A stretch of 64,000 nt of DNA from the NCBI GenBank assembly GCA_047974765.1, contig JBKECP010000041.1, forward strand, positions 1 through 64,000, given 5' to 3'. The position numbers were made by a program, and so were the translations under genes. This stretch comes from JBKECP01 sp047974765 (GTDB lineage: Bacteria > Pseudomonadota > Gammaproteobacteria > Pseudomonadales > Halieaceae). This document shows positions 26,039 to 33,875 of the stretch, piece after piece. Under the pieces are notes generated by a model. It saw only the letters and a program-made list of their open reading frames with translations, was not told where the DNA came from and searched no databases. How positions within the stretch are numbered: the first letter of the stretch is position 1; every line of letters starts with the position of its first letter.

Positions 26039-27447
26039 CCGTCAAACACCTTTTCCAGTTCCTGCAACAGCCGCTGATGCACACCACCAAAGCTGCCATT
26101 ACTCATAATAATGATGCGATCACCCGCCACTGCCGTGGCCGCCACCGTACGCGCCAGCTCATCCACATCCCTGTGCAGGCGGGCTGGCACCGGACTGGCA
26201 GCAATGACTTCATCGAGAGACCAGTCCATACCCGCAGGCTGAAACCAGTGCACGCTGTCTGCATCGGCAGTCACTGCTGCCAATTGTTTTCGATGACTGC
26301 CCATGCGCATGGTATTGGAGCGGGGTTCGATCAAAGCAATAAGTCGCCCCCGGTTACTGCTCCCGCCTGCTTTTGGCCCCTTGCGCTCACCAAGATGGGC
26401 GCGCAGACCCTGCAAGGTTCGCGCTATAGCCGTCGGGTGATGAGCAAAATCATCGTAGACATAAACACCACCGGGGCTCCCCAGTAACTCCAGCCGCCGC
26501 TTGACACCACGAAAAGCGGCAATGGCTTCGGCTGCCACAACAGGACTGACGCCAACATGTCGCGCCGCAGCCATCGCCGCCAGCGCATTTTCAACATTAT
26601 GGCCACCGAGAAAGCCCCAGCTCACCGGCAAAGCTTCAACAGCATCACCCTGCACAATAAAAGAAGCGCCATCACCTTCGCTCAACTGTGCCCGCCAATA
26701 AACATTCTCAGTGAGTGAAAAATGCTGTACGGGAGTCCAGCAGCCCTGGGCCAATACTTCATTCACCGCCTGCGAAGCTCCAGGACAAACAATCAGCCCT
26801 TCCCCCGGCACGGTGCGCACCAGATGATGAAACTGGCGCTGAATAGCAGCCAGATCAGGAAAAATATCTGCATGATCAAACTCCAGATTGTTAATCACCA
26901 GGGTGCGCGGGCGGTAGTGAACAAATTTGGAGCGCTTGTCAAAAAAGGCCGTATCGTATTCATCGGCTTCAACCACAAAAAAATCACTGTCACCACAACG
27001 GGCCGACAGGCCAAAATTAGCCGGTACCCCACCAATTAAAAAACCGGGCTTCATGCCGGCGTATTCCAGAATCCAGGCCAGCAGGGAACTGGTTGTCGTT
27101 TTGCCGTGAGTACCGGATACCGCCAGCACCCACTTGTCCTGCAACAGATGCTCCGCCAGCCACTGGGGACCGGAGATGTAATGCAAACCCCGGTCAAGCA
27201 TAGACTCCACCGCTGCATTACCCCGGGTCATGGCATTACCCACCACTACCTGGTCAGGAGCAGGTTGTAGATGTTCTGCCCGATAGCCCTCCATCAGTTC
27301 GATACCCGCCGCTGCCAGCTGAGTACTCATGGGAGGATAAACATTGGCGTCTGAACCACTGACTCTATAGCCCAATTCGCGGGCCAGCAGGGCAATACCA
27401 CCCATAAACGTACCGCAAATGCCAAGAATATGAATATGACCTTTCAA
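26026..27447 (-). CDS. mpl: UDP-N-acetylmuramate:L-Ala-gamma-D-Glu-meso-DAP ligase
   Basis: 473 residues from a TTG start at 27447, preceded by CAGGAG six nt away; this gives MKGHIHILGICGTFMGG, the family's usual beginning, whereas an upstream ATG at 27546 adds 33 non-conserved residues. It reattaches recycled murein tripeptide to UDP-MurNAc. The Mur ligase P-loop AVSGTHGKTTTSSLL, the DADEYDTAFFDKRSKFVHY region and YDDFAHHPTAI are all present. It heads an operon with the RND transporter and YkgJ protein. Confidence 0.95.
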   Translation of the reverse strand: MKGHIHILGICGTFMGGIALLARELGYRVSGSDANVYPPMSTQLAAAGIELMEGYRAEHLQPAPDQVVVGNAMTRGNAAVESMLDRGLHYISGPQWLAEHLLQDKWVLAVSGTHGKTTTSSLLAWILEYAGMKPGFLIGGVPANFGLSARCGDSDFFVVEADEYDTAFFDKRSKFVHYRPRTLVINNLEFDHADIFPDLAAIQRQFHHLVRTVPGEGLIVCPGASQAVNEVLAQGCWTPVQHFSLTENVYWRAQLSEGDGASFIVQGDAVEALPVSWGFLGGHNVENALAAMAAARHVGVSPVVAAEAIAAFRGVKRRLELLGSPGGVYVYDDFAHHPTAIARTLQGLRAHLGERKGPKAGGSSNRGRLIALIEPRSNTMRMGSHRKQLAAVTADADSVHWFQPAGMDWSLDEVIAASPVPARLHRDVDELARTVAATAVAGDRIIIMSNGSFGGVHQRLLQELEKVFDGCPD

Positions 27448-27680
27448 GGGGAGCTCCTGATTTTGAGGGGGCGAGTGTAGCATGCGTGTGAAATAGCTCG
27501 CAGCGGTAACCATCGCCGGCAGCCCCAGTGCGGTAATACTGCCCAATGTGACCTGCCGTGGTCCACATAAGACGGTGCTTCGCGTATCATCCGCACTTTT
27601 TTAAGTGGATGAAGGGTCTGCCACGTTGTCAGTACCCGACATCACAAGCCAGCATTACAACAAAAGTGGACCTCTCTAAC

Positions 27681-28943
27681 ATGGCCAGGAAAAACGCCTT
27701 TTACGCACAATCCGGTGGTGTGACTGCCGTTATCAACGCCTCTGCCTGTGGCGTTATTGAAACCGCCCGCGAACACCGCCAACAGATCGGCAAGGTTTAT
27801 GCTGGTCGCAACGGTATTATCGGTGCTCTGCGTGAAGACCTGATTGACACCAGCAAGGAGAGCAAGGCTGCTATTCGCGGCCTGCTCTGCACCCCCGCCG
27901 GAGCCTTTGGTTCCTGCCGCCATAAACTCAAGAGTCTGGAAGACAATCGCGCTGAATATGCGCGTTTGATTGAAGTCTTCAAAGCCCACAATATCGGCTA
28001 CTTCTTCTACAATGGCGGCGGTGATTCAGCCGACACCTGCCTGAAGGTCTCCCAGCTCAGTGAAAGTCTGGGCTATCCCATCCAGGCCATTCACATACCC
28101 AAGACAATTGATAACGATCTGCCCCTGACAGACAACAGTCCGGGCTTTGGCTCGGTAGCCAAGTACACTGCCATCTCCACCCGTGAGGCGGCACTGGATG
28201 TGGCCTCGATGTGCGAGACCTCCACCAAGGTTTTTATCCTTGAAGTGATGGGCCGCCACGCTGGCTGGATTGCAGGGGCCGCAGGGCTGGCGGCGGCAGA
28301 GGAAGGTGATGCACCACATATTATCCTGTTCCCTGAAATTGCTTTTGACCGCAAGAAATTTCTGGCCCGCGTCAAACGCACCGTTAAACAATGCGGTTAC
28401 TGTGTGATAGTGGCCTCTGAAGGCGCCCGATATAAAGACGGAACCTTCCTTGCCGATGCCGGTGCAGTCGACGCTTTTGGCCACAAGCAGCTCGGCGGAC
28501 TGGCACCGGCACTGGCACAGATGGTCAAGTCTGAGCTGGGTTATAAATACCACTGGGCAGTGGCCGACTATCTGCAGCGTTCAGCGCGGCACATTGCCTC
28601 CCAAACCGATCTTGATCAGGCCTACGCCGTCGGCAAGGCTGCCGTGGAATTCGCTCTGGCAGGTAAAAATGCCGTTATGCCAGCGATTATTCGCGGTCAG
28701 GGCAAGCGCTATAGCTGGCATATCCAGGAAGCGCCGCTGGCCAAAGTGGCCAATCAGGAAAAAATGATGCCACGCAGCTTTATTACCCGCGATGGCTTTG
28801 GTATTACCGATGCGGCCCGTCACTATCTGGCCCCTCTGATTGGCGGTGAAGCCTACCCCGATTACAAAGATGGCCTGCCGCGCTACACCCGGCTTAAACT
28901 GGTAAGCGTGCCACGCAAACTCAAGCGCAATTTCAAGGTTTGA
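27681..28943 (+). CDS. pfp: 6-phosphofructokinase, predicted pyrophosphate-dependent
   Basis: 420 residues from the ATG at 27681. It phosphorylates fructose 6-phosphate (reversibly if PPi-linked). Predicted phosphoryl donor is PPi, because the loop NGGGDS (111-116) has Asp where ATP enzymes have Gly, and PKTIDND (140-146) has Lys where ATP enzymes have Gly. The TIDND and MGRHAGW segments carry catalytic residues. The following gene is a soluble pyrophosphatase, which strengthens a PPi link. A terminator-like hairpin at 28969 separates the two. The ribosome site is weak. Confidence 0.88.
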   Translation: MARKNAFYAQSGGVTAVINASACGVIETAREHRQQIGKVYAGRNGIIGALREDLIDTSKESKAAIRGLLCTPAGAFGSCRHKLKSLEDNRAEYARLIEVFKAHNIGYFFYNGGGDSADTCLKVSQLSESLGYPIQAIHIPKTIDNDLPLTDNSPGFGSVAKYTAISTREAALDVASMCETSTKVFILEVMGRHAGWIAGAAGLAAAEEGDAPHIILFPEIAFDRKKFLARVKRTVKQCGYCVIVASEGARYKDGTFLADAGAVDAFGHKQLGGLAPALAQMVKSELGYKYHWAVADYLQRSARHIASQTDLDQAYAVGKAAVEFALAGKNAVMPAIIRGQGKRYSWHIQEAPLAKVANQEKMMPRSFITRDGFGITDAARHYLAPLIGGEAYPDYKDGLPRYTRLKLVSVPRKLKRNFKV

Positions 28944-28968
28944 GCACGAGCGAGATTTTCAGGCGTCA

Positions 28969-28994
28969 AGGGGCTACAATAGCGCCCTCTTTTT
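28969..28994 (+). terminator. Probable intrinsic terminator after pfp
   Basis: AGGGGCT and AGCGCCCT pair around ACAAT with one bulge, followed by CTTTTT. Weak but well placed, 26 nt after the pfp stop and 29 nt before the ppa start. Confidence 0.5.
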
Positions 28995-29022
28995 CAACCA
29001 CTATGAGTCGACGAGGAAACCC

Positions 29023-29661
29023 ATGTACAGCAATCGCAACCTGAACCGCTGGCGGCGCCACCCCTGGCACGGACTGCACACCCGCGCGGAAGATTCACCG
29101 GAAGATATCGTCCAGGTCTTTGTGGAAATGACCCCAACCGATGTGGTCAAGTACGAGCTTGACAAAAACTCCGGCTTTATGATGGTGGACCGCCCTCAGC
29201 GCACCACATCCTGTCCACCAGCTCTGTATGGTTTTATTCCCCGCACCTACTGCGCCGAAGAAGTGGCCAGACGCTGCCCCGATGTGGACGTGGCTGACGG
29301 TGATCCGCTGGATATCTGCGTTTATTCCGAGCGACTGATCACTCGCGGCGACATTTTGCTAAACGCCCGCGTTGTTGGTGGTATCCAGATGATTGACGGT
29401 GGCGAGGCCGACGACAAAATTGTCGCGGTACTGGAAGGTGACAATATCTGGGGTGACGTACACGACATTAGCGATCTGCCATCCATCAAAATTGAGCGCC
29501 TGCAACACTACTTCTCAACCTACAAGCTGGTGCCGGGTAAAGAAGTGGATATCAAAGTTGACTTTGTATATGGTCGTGAAGAGGCTCTGAAGGTGATTGC
29601 CGCCGCCCAAAAAGACTACGACAACCACTACGGTCATCTGCACAGCCAGAAAGAAGACTGA
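29023..29661 (+). CDS. ppa: Inorganic pyrophosphatase
   Basis: 212 residues, family I soluble enzyme that hydrolyses PPi to two phosphates. Active-site segments are KYELDKNSGFMMVDR, YGFIPRTYC, the Asp-rich DGDPLDICVYSE and IDGGEADDKIVAVLEGD. Slightly longer than the E. coli enzyme (175), with an N-terminal extension rich in Trp/Arg/His. Next to a PPi-type phosphofructokinase, with which it would compete for PPi. Confidence 0.93.
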   Translation: MYSNRNLNRWRRHPWHGLHTRAEDSPEDIVQVFVEMTPTDVVKYELDKNSGFMMVDRPQRTTSCPPALYGFIPRTYCAEEVARRCPDVDVADGDPLDICVYSERLITRGDILLNARVVGGIQMIDGGEADDKIVAVLEGDNIWGDVHDISDLPSIKIERLQHYFSTYKLVPGKEVDIKVDFVYGREEALKVIAAAQKDYDNHYGHLHSQKED

Positions 29662-29666
29662 CCACA

Positions 29667-30404
29667 TCAGCGAAGTGGCACCGGACACCAGCCCGGTGCC
29701 ACTTCGACATAACGCCGGATAAGTACAGGCAAATGCTCTTCGATAATATCCTGTAACAACAACTCGCCGGGAACCAGTATCGAACGCCAGCAATCCAGTA
29801 GCACATCCGCTGTCCACCGCTGCTCATAAACAGATGCCACCGATGCATAACTCAGGTGCCAACGTTCTGGAGCCACACCACCTTTGTCTTCACCATAGGG
29901 CCGATAAAAGCCTTCCGACTCACCGGCAGCCATACGTTCATCAAGCCAGCAATGAAGAGGACCAAAAAACCCTGTATCGGCCACTTCTTCCGGAACCAGC
30001 TGAACTGAATAATCTGCCGGTATCGCAGCAGCATCATAAATATCCAGATCAGTTCCCCAATGATGACGCGAGGCACCTGGTAAAGCGGAGTAGCGCAAAA
30101 TGGCCTGCAATTGCCCAAGGCCATCCAGTTCAGTCATAGCGACAGCCCGCCCCCTGTCATCGTGTACAGGTCGACAGCCACTGGCCTTGCCATTGAAAAT
30201 GGCCAGCTGACGGCCAAAGGAACGAAAACTGCTGGCAATAGCCAGTTCAAAACCGTCCAGAGCTGCCTTTTTTTGCAAACGGCAAAATGCCTCAGCAACT
30301 GGTGTCAGCAAACGATGCCCATCTGCCAATAACACCAGCGCCGATTCATCAATACCGGTTAACTGCTGCGGCGCAGGTTCAAAACTTCTGCTTGATGACG
30401 ACAT
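29667..30404 (-). CDS. M15-family D-Ala-D-Ala carboxypeptidase (VanY-like)
   Basis: 245 residues from the ATG at 30404, which has AGGA 8 nt upstream; a longer in-frame start at 30572 lacks support. The zinc site is visible as SRHHWGTDLDIYD (His and Asp ligands) and PERWHLSY (catalytic Glu region and third His), preceded by the substrate motif SSFRSFGRQL. It has no signal peptide, which is unusual for a periplasmic peptidoglycan enzyme; some relatives are exported by other routes or act in the cytoplasm on recycled peptides. Convergent with ppa, 5 nt apart. Confidence 0.82.
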   Translation of the reverse strand: MSSSSRSFEPAPQQLTGIDESALVLLADGHRLLTPVAEAFCRLQKKAALDGFELAIASSFRSFGRQLAIFNGKASGCRPVHDDRGRAVAMTELDGLGQLQAILRYSALPGASRHHWGTDLDIYDAAAIPADYSVQLVPEEVADTGFFGPLHCWLDERMAAGESEGFYRPYGEDKGGVAPERWHLSYASVASVYEQRWTADVLLDCWRSILVPGELLLQDIIEEHLPVLIRRYVEVAPGWCPVPLR

Positions 30405-30757
30405 ATATATTTCCTGTATTGTGCAGACAAAGGACAATCCCACAGTAATGGTAACTTGCCAATCCCTTGCGATTGGAGACAATACCCCACTTTTAACCCA
30501 GATTCCGCAGTCGAGCGCTTGCCTTCTTCTTGAAGGCCGTATGGATACTGAGCTTCTGGTCTTTGATCGCACTCACCTTCCGGGTGGAAACACTACGCAC
30601 CCACTGGTACTGTACTCGGCGCGTCAGACAGCGTTGCTCCGTCTTGCCTGACACACCGATTGCAGCACCATTGGACACGCCCAACTGCAGATTCCAGGTT
30701 TAAAGATCCTGACAAAATCACTGTCATGGGAAACAGTTGTGCGTAACAGTGCCTGAA
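30405..30757. other. Gene-free stretch
   Basis: About 350 bp of unassigned sequence. A 63-codon frame on the minus strand (30493-30684) starts with ATG and is rich in basic residues, but it has no recognised domain and no clear ribosome site. Confidence 0.45.
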
Positions 30758-30878
30758 TTATTCATTCGGCAAGTTTTTAGCCGAATGAATAAGCGGCACA
30801 TGGATGTGCCGCCGCAGGCTGTCAGCCTGCCGAGCCCTGCGAAAATCGAGGGATTTCACAAATTTCGCTGATTGTCAG
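30758..30878. repeat. Multi-hairpin dispersed repeat, copy 2 (best preserved)
   Basis: Four consecutive hairpins: a perfect 13-bp stem (TTATTCATTCGGC, 30758-30770, with its complement at 30780-30792); a perfect 8-bp stem GCGGCACA-TGGA-TGTGCCGC (30793-30812); a perfect 7-bp stem GCAGGCT-GTC-AGCCTGC (30814-30830); and a 6-bp GCGAAA/TTTCGC stem (30839-30868). It ends 35 bp upstream of the Rieske gene. Copy 1 lies at 9551. Confidence 0.8.
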
Positions 30879-30912
30879 GTTGATAATCAACAGCAAGGGA
30901 GTACAGACCAAC

Positions 30913-31227
30913 ATGAGCCGTATCGGACATATCGATGAATTCGAGGACAACAGCAGTACCAGCGTGCAAGTCGATGAACAGGAACTGCTGGTGGTCAAAC
31001 GCGGCGGGGAATTATTCCTGTATAAGAACAACTGCCCCCATGCCAGCCTTGAACTGAACCCCATGGGCGGCTCCGTCAGCAGCAGTGACGGTCTGCTGCT
31101 GACCTGTCAGCACCACGGAGCTGAATTTCTAAGCGATACCGGAGAGTGCGTATCCGGCCCCTGCCTGGGCGATGAACTGCACGCCGTCCCCTTCACCCTT
31201 GCCGATGGCGATATCTACCTTGATTGA
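30913..31227 (+). CDS. Rieske [2Fe-2S] ferredoxin-like protein
   Basis: 104 residues. Electron carrier with ligands in CPHASLELNP (Cys, His) and CQHHGAEFLSDTGECVSGP (Cys, His). The start at 30913 (MSRIGHIDEF) is chosen over an upstream ATG at 30880 because the latter would lie in the dispersed repeat. Stand-alone NirD/biphenyl-ferredoxin-like protein; no oxygenase partner is adjacent, so the redox partner is unknown. Confidence 0.85.
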   Translation: MSRIGHIDEFEDNSSTSVQVDEQELLVVKRGGELFLYKNNCPHASLELNPMGGSVSSSDGLLLTCQHHGAEFLSDTGECVSGPCLGDELHAVPFTLADGDIYLD

Positions 31228-31235
31228 GACAGTAT

Positions 31236-31943
31236 TCAGGCCGGATCCAGACTGAATTGAAGCCTGCGAGCCAGGCTCAGACCACGGGTTGTAATATCTG
31301 CGGCATGGGCAAGAACCTCAAGACCAGCCGCCATCGCCTGCGCCAGCGCGTTGCGATAGCCCGGATCAATATCACCAGCAACGCAGACTTGACGCACACC
31401 GCTGTGAAAGACACAAAACAGCAATATCGCGCGCTCACCGGCCTCACACACAGCCTGTAATTCACGCACATGCTTGCGGGCACGCTCGCTGGCGGCATCA
31501 GGAAAGGCACCCCAGCCATCAGCTCGACAGAGCGTCACACATTTAACTTCAACAAAAACCCGGTCGGCAGTGCCTTCCAGTAGCAAATCCACCCGACTGC
31601 CACTACCGTAGGGCACTTCACTGCGCAATACAGGATAATCCTCAAAACCCCGTACACGCCCCACTTCAAACCCCTCCTTTACCACTTTGTTGGCAAGCGC
31701 TGAATGGACGCAGGCCATGCCAGCCGGAGTATCCACCAACTCCCATGTGTGAGGATATTTGCGGCCTCTGGCATTGCTGTGTGACAGCCAGACGGTTGCC
31801 CCTTCGGGCATACAACCTGTCATGGCACCGGTATTGGGGCAGTGGACGGTCACAACCTGCCCATCCGGCAGCTCAACATCCGCCAGAAAGCGTTTGTAGC
31901 GGCGCAACAGTCGTGCCTGAGTCAGCGGACCAAACTCAATCAT
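31236..31943 (-). CDS. sfsA: SfsA (sugar fermentation stimulation protein)
   Basis: 235 residues, the family's full length. The N terminus has the DNA/OB-like part RYKRFLADVELPDG and the core CPNTGAMTGCMPEG; a nuclease-like fold carries EVPYGSGSRVDLLLE and VFVEVKCVTLCRADG (Asp and Glu-x-Lys). The biochemical role is uncertain. Often found next to dksA, as here (divergent, 300 bp away). Confidence 0.93.
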   Translation of the reverse strand: MIEFGPLTQARLLRRYKRFLADVELPDGQVVTVHCPNTGAMTGCMPEGATVWLSHSNARGRKYPHTWELVDTPAGMACVHSALANKVVKEGFEVGRVRGFEDYPVLRSEVPYGSGSRVDLLLEGTADRVFVEVKCVTLCRADGWGAFPDAASERARKHVRELQAVCEAGERAILLFCVFHSGVRQVCVAGDIDPGYRNALAQAMAAGLEVLAHAADITTRGLSLARRLQFSLDPA

Positions 31944-32242
31944 CTTGCTTCCTTTTTGGAACCATCAACCTGACCCAAAAGCTGGTTGCAATTGGCAAAC
32001 AGAACTCTGGCGGGGATAAATAAATGGGTGCGAAGCTACACATTCTAACAATGCCAGGTGCCAGCGTGACATGTTCGTAAAGTCCGGAATTTTTAGTGGC
32101 ACAGACCCGCTTAATCTGGTAGCTTCTGCGCGCTTGGACACGCTGGCCTGACCAGAATTGGCTGCCAATGTGTCTCCGGCGAGGTTAAACACGATAACCT
32201 TTCCAAGTACTAGATTATTTTGTGCAGTGTGGAAACCTGAAC

Positions 32243-32707
32243 ATGCCAAAAGCAGCCTCTAAAACCACGATCAAAAAAAACGCCAGCACCAGCCTGGAGT
32301 TCAAGAGCTTTACACCCTACAAGCCAAAACGGGGTGAAGAGTATATGAACGAGGTCCAGCAGGAACATTTCCGAGCCATTTTGCTGAAATGGAAGTCGGA
32401 CCTGATGGAAGAAGTGGATCGCACCGTTACCCATATGAAGGATGAAGCCGCCAACTTCCCCGATCCGGCTGACCGTGCCACACAGGAAGAGGAATTCAGC
32501 CTTGAGCTGCGCACCCGCGACCGTGAGCGCAAGCTGATCAAAAAGATTGACGGTACCATTGAGCGTCTCAATCAGGACGACTATGGCTTCTGCGATGCCT
32601 GCGGTGTTGAAATCGGTATCAAACGCCTCGAAGCCCGTCCAACGGCGACACTGTGCATCGACTGCAAGACACTCGACGAAATCAAGGAAAGGCAGGAACT
32701 GGGCTGA
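32243..32707 (+). CDS. dksA: RNA polymerase-binding transcription factor DksA
   Basis: 154 residues. Works with ppGpp to reset rRNA and biosynthetic promoters. The coiled coil has the tip residues DPADRATQEEE (conserved Asp and Ala) and the C-terminal zinc finger is CDACGVEIGIKRLEARPT with CIDC (four Cys). The ATG at 32243 gives the usual N terminus with a basic extension. It is followed by gluQ as in Pseudomonas. Confidence 0.95.
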   Translation: MPKAASKTTIKKNASTSLEFKSFTPYKPKRGEEYMNEVQQEHFRAILLKWKSDLMEEVDRTVTHMKDEAANFPDPADRATQEEEFSLELRTRDRERKLIKKIDGTIERLNQDDYGFCDACGVEIGIKRLEARPTATLCIDCKTLDEIKERQELG

Positions 32708-32727
32708 GGTCCAACGAGCCGCATTCA

Positions 32728-33654
32728 GTGGCGGCTCCTCTCTCACCTCCCACGACAGTGACTTATCGTGGCCGCTTTGCCCCCTCCCCGACCGGCCCCT
32801 TACATCTGGGCTCATTGACCACAGCTCTGGCGAGCTACCTTGATGCACACGCACAGAACGGCACCTGGCTGGTGCGCATTGAAGATATTGACCCACCCCG
32901 CGAGCAAGCGGGCGCAGCCACTCGCATTCTGCGCAGCCTTGAGGCACATGGTTTGCACTGGGATGAAGACATTCTGTGGCAGAGTCGGCGCACAGAAGCC
33001 TATCTCGACGCCCTGCAACATCTGAAAAATCGCCGCACCCTGTTTACCTGTTATTGCAGCCGCAGACAAAGTGACACCGAAGGAAACTGTGGCGGGCACT
33101 GCCGTCAACGGCAACCTGTCAATGCAGACACAGATACTTTCGCCTTGAGGGTAGTCGTGGCACCACACTTTACAGCCCACTGGTCCGATCGCTGGCAGGG
33201 AGTACAGCACTGGCCTATCGGACAACGCGTACAGGATTTTATTGTGTGCCGCAGGGATGGACTTTTTGCTTACCAGCTGGCCGTTGTTGTTGATGACGCC
33301 GCCCAGCGCATCAGCCAGATTGTGCGCGGCAGCGACCTGCTTGACTCGACTGCACGCCAGCTCTGGCTTCAACAACAGTTGGGTTATACCAGCCCTGACT
33401 ATGCTCACCTGCCGGTACTGACGGACGGCAACGGACAGAAACTCAGCAAGCAGAATCATGCGCCAGCCCTGGATGACAGCCAGGCCATGGCCAATTTGCA
33501 GGTGGCATTGGCTTATCTGGGCCAGCAGGCACCGGACCCGGACACAGACAACTGCAACGACGTTCTGCACCAGGCCATTGCCAACTGGCAATGGCAACAC
33601 ATGCCCACCGGTATGAGTCAGCAACTGGCAGGCCAGGGTACCTTTACCCTCTGA
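32728..33654 (+). CDS. gluQ: Glutamyl-Q tRNA(Asp) synthetase
   Basis: 308 residues from the GTG at 32728; a GTG at 32758 would also leave the whole core (YRGRFAPSPTGPLHLGSL) intact. It attaches glutamate to queuosine 34 of tRNA-Asp. The HIGH-like motif is PLHLGSL, the KMSKS-like motif KLSKQN, and the zinc-type Cys are in FTCYCSRRQ and GNCGGHC. It lacks the anticodon-binding domain of GltX. dksA-gluQ is a conserved pair. Confidence 0.93.
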   Translation: MAAPLSPPTTVTYRGRFAPSPTGPLHLGSLTTALASYLDAHAQNGTWLVRIEDIDPPREQAGAATRILRSLEAHGLHWDEDILWQSRRTEAYLDALQHLKNRRTLFTCYCSRRQSDTEGNCGGHCRQRQPVNADTDTFALRVVVAPHFTAHWSDRWQGVQHWPIGQRVQDFIVCRRDGLFAYQLAVVVDDAAQRISQIVRGSDLLDSTARQLWLQQQLGYTSPDYAHLPVLTDGNGQKLSKQNHAPALDDSQAMANLQVALAYLGQQAPDPDTDNCNDVLHQAIANWQWQHMPTGMSQQLAGQGTFTL

Positions 33655-33698
33655 AAGGGCTTGCGTAGTATCAGTCCTTACGCACAAGGAATAGACGC

Positions 33699-33875
33699 AT
33701 GTACATCAACCGGGTTCTGCTGATACTGCTGGGGCTGGCGTTGATTTTTCTGCCAACCATTGAGCACTGGTTGTGGAACAGTGGCGCCCGCTGGTATCGA
33801 CCCTATCTGTTGTGGCTGGCAGCCATCGCACTGTGCTGGTGGATCCAACATTCAAAATACCGCGATGAGCTTTAG
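33699..33875 (+). CDS. cbrX: Small membrane protein upstream of CbrA (CbrX-like)
   Basis: 58 residues, starting MYINRVLLILLGLALIFLPT, with two predicted hydrophobic helices and Trp-rich ends (HWLWNSGARWYRPYL, LCWWIQHSKYRDEL). AAGGA lies 9 nt upstream of the ATG. Its stop lies inside the beginning of cbrA (11-nt overlap), so the two are translationally coupled. A small overlapping gene with the same position, cbrX, is known in Pseudomonas. Function unknown. Confidence 0.7.
   Translation: MYINRVLLILLGLALIFLPTIEHWLWNSGARWYRPYLLWLAAIALCWWIQHSKYRDEL

Noticed and set aside
30493..30684. 63-codon minus-strand frame rich in Arg/Lys
   Set aside because: Could be a gene fragment, but nothing in it can be recognised.
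32812..33687. Minus-strand open frame (291 codons) opposite gluQ
   Set aside because: Shadow of the glutamyl-Q tRNA synthetase gene; no recognisable features.
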